A DNA stretch of 13,231 bases, taken from NCBI GenBank assembly GCA_024762755.1, contig JANTGX010000036.1:1-13231 (forward strand), written 5' to 3'. The notes under the pieces are model-generated. The model saw only the letters and a program-made list of their open reading frames with translations, ran no database searches and had not been told where the DNA came from. Shown here piece after piece: positions 12,537 through 13,231 of the stretch. The position numbers and the translations under genes were made by a program. How positions within the stretch are numbered: position 1 is the stretch's first letter; each line of letters starts with the position of its first letter. Source of the stretch: Gammaproteobacteria bacterium (GTDB lineage: Bacteria; Pseudomonadota; Gammaproteobacteria; SZUA-152).

Positions 12537-12894
12537 GACGCGTCATCTCCTCCTGCTCTGCGCCCTGCTCGCGGCCGCCCTCTGGCCCGGTACGGGCATC
12601 GCCGAGCCCCCCCTGCGCGACCCCACGCGACCGCCCGATCTGCGCCCGGCCAAGGCGCAGAAGGCCCCCGCAGCGAGGCGCTGGCACCTGGCCTTCACCC
12701 TGGTCTCCGGCGGCCGGCGCAGCGCTGTCATCAATGGTCGCATCGTCGGCGTGGGCGAGCGCATCGCCGGCGCCAGGGTGCTGGCCATCGAACCCGGACG
12801 CGTGCGCCTGCGTGCCCGGGGGCGTGAATTCAACCTGCTGCTACTGCCACAGAACGTCAAGAAAGCCTCCCGAAACGAAGGCGGGAAATCATGA
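12529..12894 (+). CDS. mshK: MSHA biogenesis protein MshK (PilP/GspC-like periplasmic linker)
   Basis: This 121-residue exported protein has an N-terminal signal peptide (hydrophobic core about 7-19, cleavage after GIA at 25). The mature protein opens with the LRDPTRPPDL motif seen in MshK and related type II/IV linkers. A small beta domain (about 52-105) carries VINGRIVGVGERIAGARVLAIEP and ends in LLLLP, resembling the HR domain of GspC and PilP. It is expected to bridge the inner-membrane MshJ complex and the MshL secretin. The GTG start is set by the consensus AGGAGG nine bases upstream. The gene overlaps mshJ by eight bases and mshL by four (ATGA). Confidence 0.88.
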   Translation: MSETRHLLLLCALLAAALWPGTGIAEPPLRDPTRPPDLRPAKAQKAPAARRWHLAFTLVSGGRRSAVINGRIVGVGERIAGARVLAIEPGRVRLRARGREFNLLLLPQNVKKASRNEGGKS

Positions 12895-13231
12895 ACAGCC
12901 GAACCCACATCCTGCACGCACTGGCCCTCGCCAGCGCCGCCCTGTTGCTCACCGCCTGTCAGAGCATGCCGCCACGCAGCGCCGCAGTGGCCGACGACAT
13001 CCGCCACAGCCTGGCCGAGAGCCGGGCCCAGAACGCCCAGCTCGCGGCGCGTCCGGAGGCCCCGCCGGCGGCGGTCACCCAGGCCCTGATGCCGCCGCTC
13101 AAGGTGGACCTGAGCGGCTCCCAAGCCCCCCTGCAGCGCCGCTTCGACCTCAGCGTGAACCGGGTGCCGGCGCGCACCTTCTTCATGAGCCTGGTCAAGG
13201 ACACGCCGTACAACATGGTCGTCCCCCCCGA
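12891..13231 (+). CDS. mshL: MSHA-type pilus secretin MshL, N-terminal part
   Basis: The frame is open from the ATG to the window end, giving 113 complete codons of a protein that is normally 500-600 residues. The signal peptide ends in the lipobox LLTAC with Cys23, so the mature N-terminus should be lipidated and sorted to the outer membrane. A Pro/Ala/Gln/Arg-rich stretch follows. From about residue 84 the sequence RRFDLSVNRVPARTFFMSL is the opening of the secretin N-terminal (STN-like) domain that contacts periplasmic partners. Secretins form the ring through which the pilus leaves the cell. The start overlaps mshK by four bases. The call rests on the lipobox, the STN start and operon position, because the secretin pore domain is outside the window. 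Confidence 0.88.
   Translation, partial: MNSRTHILHALALASAALLLTACQSMPPRSAAVADDIRHSLAESRAQNAQLAARPEAPPAAVTQALMPPLKVDLSGSQAPLQRRFDLSVNRVPARTFFMSLVKDTPYNMVVPP

Noticed and set aside
1..13231. CRISPR array, tRNA, rRNA, insertion sequence or phage genes
   Set aside because: No regularly spaced repeats, cloverleaf sequence, transposase or integrase motif was seen on either strand.

Overview
This looks like a GC-rich gammaproteobacterial chromosome. The gene order and protein motifs fit the Pseudomonas/Chromatiales side of the class, but the genus cannot be fixed from the sequence alone. The window is almost fully coding, with 16 genes and no intergenic gap above about 260 bases. No rRNA, tRNA, CRISPR array, transposase or phage gene was seen. 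The core follows the order I recall around E. coli yibQ-envC-gpmI / yibN-grxC-secB-gpsA-cysE-trmL, so this is an old conserved neighbourhood with lineage-specific insertions.

Left half (1-5615, minus strand). One co-directional run reads gpmI (phosphoglycerate mutase), envC (amidase activator with a degenerate LytM domain), ctpA (S41 periplasmic protease), yibQ (divergent polysaccharide deacetylase) and a DJ-1/PfpI protein cut by the window edge. Apart from gpmI and the DJ-1 gene this is an envelope and peptidoglycan-remodelling group.

Centre (5616-7898, plus strand). A short AT-rich divergent regulatory region separates gpmI from an ArsR-family regulator. Its only two cysteines (in the preferred start) are 66 residues apart, the spacing I recall for persulfide-sensing SqrR/BigR. 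Then come a likely terminator, a membrane-anchored rhodanese fused to a dithiol glutaredoxin, a second free glutaredoxin with an unusual CGYC site, and a zinc-finger thioredoxin 2. Together they look like a sulfane-sulfur/thiol redox module set into the yibN-grxC-secB locus. This is the most interesting part of the window.

Right half (7899-13231). secB and gpsA follow, three bases apart. trmL lies convergent to gpsA, and cysE is absent. Divergent from trmL is a class 1B dihydroorotate dehydrogenase catalytic gene, unusual for this class of bacteria and without its usual pyrK partner nearby. Finally a tightly overlapping run encodes inner-membrane and outer-membrane parts of an MSHA-type type IV pilus machine: a PilN-like protein, MshJ, MshK and the start of the MshL secretin. 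The window cuts mshL after 113 codons.
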